Assembly: GCF_000499845.2 (NCBI RefSeq)
Contig: NC_023754.2
Location: forward strand, 29,217,869 to 29,281,868
DNA length: 64,000 nt
Origin: Phaseolus vulgaris
Taxonomy: Eukaryota > Streptophyta > Magnoliopsida > Fabales > Fabaceae
Reading direction: 5' to 3'
Shown here piece by piece: positions 62,385 through 64,000 of the stretch (position 1 is the first letter of the stretch; the number at the start of each line of letters is the position of its first letter). The notes beneath the pieces are model-generated. The model had not been told where the DNA came from, made no database searches, and saw only the letters and a list, made by a program, of their open reading frames with translations. A program made the position numbers and the translations under genes.

Positions 62385-64000
62385 AGCATTAGGTTTTGTA
62401 GATTAGAACTTAAAACAACATGAACAAATGAAAACTTTTAATCATAGTTCTCTTTGGTCTCTCGGTTTCACTTGACAACACCATGAGCGAAGAGTTTTTA
62501 TATGGATCCGTGATAACTTTGGTTGGTCCTCCAAATTGGACAAAAAGAGGTGATAAAAACATTTTATTATTTTGTTTTTTAATTAGCATGTTTGCGGCAC
62601 ATGTTTTTTCTACGCATACAATTTTTTTCTTTCTATCATTAGATTTTTCAGTTATAAGGAAGTCTCTAATGCACATTTAAAAAGTATAACTGAAAGAAAA
62701 AATTTATTTAAATTTTAGTTAAATCTAATTTTAAGCAGTTTTGCCTAAATTTTCTTCTAAATTTAGTTTAAAATGGAAGCAAATGAATGACTACATTAGC
62801 ATTGGAGATACTTTTAAACAGCACCAACACTTAACGTGTTGAAGATTTTCCTAGAAATATGCAATTTAGCATGATTGTGTATAAAATGACTTTGGGACTA
62901 TGTAGTATTAAACATTAAAGATTTTAACTAAACAACATTTAAAAGCATTCATTGATTCAATGGCAGTCACCTATAATAATGAATTTATTTAGGAAGAGTT
63001 AAAGCACAAGGTCAAAGTGACTAAGGTTGATTAATGAGAATAAATATAGATTTAGTAATCTTCAGAATGTTCCTTTACCAATGATCCATAACCAGTCAAG
63101 AACAGCTCCAACACATATGCCACTTAAAAGACACAAGACAAGCAAATTACCCAAAGCATTCTGCTCTGGACCCTGTAATGCAACACCACAAATTCCAAAG
63201 TTACACTTCTCAATGGCTACAAAAATAAATATATATTTTCATCCATCTTTATTAACTAAAGAATTGAATAGTGATTAAGAAGATACTTAAATTCTTGGTG
63301 AGCAAATATAACTAAATCATTATATGCATTTGAAGTTCAAGTGCACACCCATTAGTTTGATATTTGAGAGTTGAGTTAGATGAACTTGCCTTGTAACCTC
63401 TTGGTGCCACAGTAAGAACACACACAGTGAGATAGCCATTGGTGAGTCCCAGAAAGGAGGTGAGAAAAATCATCCATCCTTGCGCACCATATTTTGCTGT
63501 AAAGTAGAATGCTGGAATCAGCAAGAATCGAGAAAAGACTGCTATTAGTAGACCCTTTCTTGATTCCAACTTCAGCCATGGCACAATGGGAATATATCTT
63601 GATATCAAATCCATTACATTATACATAGCTATCAAAACAACTGAGTACCTGCAAAGATAACCAGTGCCCAAATAAACTCATTTAACCTTTTGCTATCAGT
63701 TTCACCAGTCATCAAAAGTCATCAAATGCTTTTATTTTACAATTCTTTTCTTGGGGTTGGGAGAGTGTTAAGATAAAATCACCATGTCTGAGTCATCTAT
63801 TTATTATGTTTTTCTCTCTTCTACTGATTGGAGAGGAGTGGTGCTTCATCAAGTTATGTCAAAAAAGGCAATTGGATTAAATAAAACTAAGCACAAAGCA
63901 GTTACCATGTGCCTAAACCATGTGTTCCAGTATTTTCATACAAAAATCCAGGGAAGATTGCCAGTGTTACTGCATATATAAAAAATATATCAACTGCATA
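62385..64000. repeat. segmental duplication, unit 2 (partner 36570-38334), truncated by window end
   Basis: Collinear with 36570-38334 including the ENT 3' flank, the last two exons, their introns and part of a third exon. The copies are highly similar, with base changes and a few indels. Confidence 0.9.
63062..64000 (-). CDS. equilibrative nucleoside transporter, copy 2 (3' part only)
   Basis: Only the end of the gene lies in the window: the last exon 63062-63172, the exon 63390-63648, and the exon starting at 63906 that continues past 64000. The reading frame and splice phases are the same as in copy 1, including the unusual GC donor (AAG/GCAAGT) after the exon at 63390. The visible protein is intact: YSVVLIAMYNVMDLISRY, PWLKLESRKGLLIA, FYFTAKYGAQGW, APRGYK, GPEQNALGNLL and DWLWIIG. 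It keeps the Trp of PWLKLE, where copy 1 has Cys. The intron between 63649 and 63905 is about 150 bp shorter than in copy 1. Nothing visible indicates a pseudogene, but the 5' two-thirds are outside the window. Confidence 0.88.

Overview
This window is nuclear DNA of a eudicot plant. Coding blocks are split by short AT-rich GT-AG introns, the intergenic DNA is very AT-rich, and relics of LINE, Ty1-copia and MITE-like elements lie between genes. Several repeat types, notably the one at 22.5 kb that carries GATGTGGGATCTCCAACAC, resemble repeats I remember from legume genomes, so a papilionoid legume is my best guess. This is inference.

Left part (1-20 kb): a short wound-induced polypeptide (WIP/DUF3774) gene on the minus strand at 3.5 kb; a nine-exon organelle-type PAP-specific phosphatase (IMPase superfamily, 6.2-10.4 kb, +) followed by a decayed LINE; a second, reverse-oriented LINE tail at 15.9-16.5 kb; and an intact R2R3-MYB of subgroup 11 (MYB74/MYB102 type, 17.6-19.0 kb, +). 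From memory, Arabidopsis carries a wound-responsive protein, a PAP-specific phosphatase, MYB74 and the ENT nucleoside transporter cluster side by side near At4g05070-At4g05140. The order here therefore looks like conserved microsynteny.

Middle part (20-47 kb): a gene-poor stretch with two MITE-like elements sharing the same ends and an inverted pair of an older repeat. Then comes an ABC1/UbiB atypical kinase gene (30.4-34.5 kb, +) whose first intron in the coding region holds an 889-bp foldback element. It is followed by a copia relic and a complete nine-exon equilibrative nucleoside transporter (ENT, 37.2-39.9 kb, -) with a GC-AG intron. A 2.2-kb nested tandem array with 32 ATT units follows, and then a broken fragment of the kinase's last exon.

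Right part (47-64 kb): a twelve-exon KDM3/JMJ25-family JmjC gene (49.3-55.2 kb, -) that has lost two of its three iron-binding residues and so resembles JMJ24-type pseudo-demethylases; an intact intronless RNase H-like ORF (58.9-59.5 kb, -); and the 3' part of a second ENT copy that runs off the window end. The two ENT genes are a direct duplication about 26 kb apart.

I found no tRNA, rRNA, CRISPR or bacterial-type operon. Exon joins were worked out by hand from reading frame, splice signals and family knowledge. UTR ends and transcription starts are not determined.
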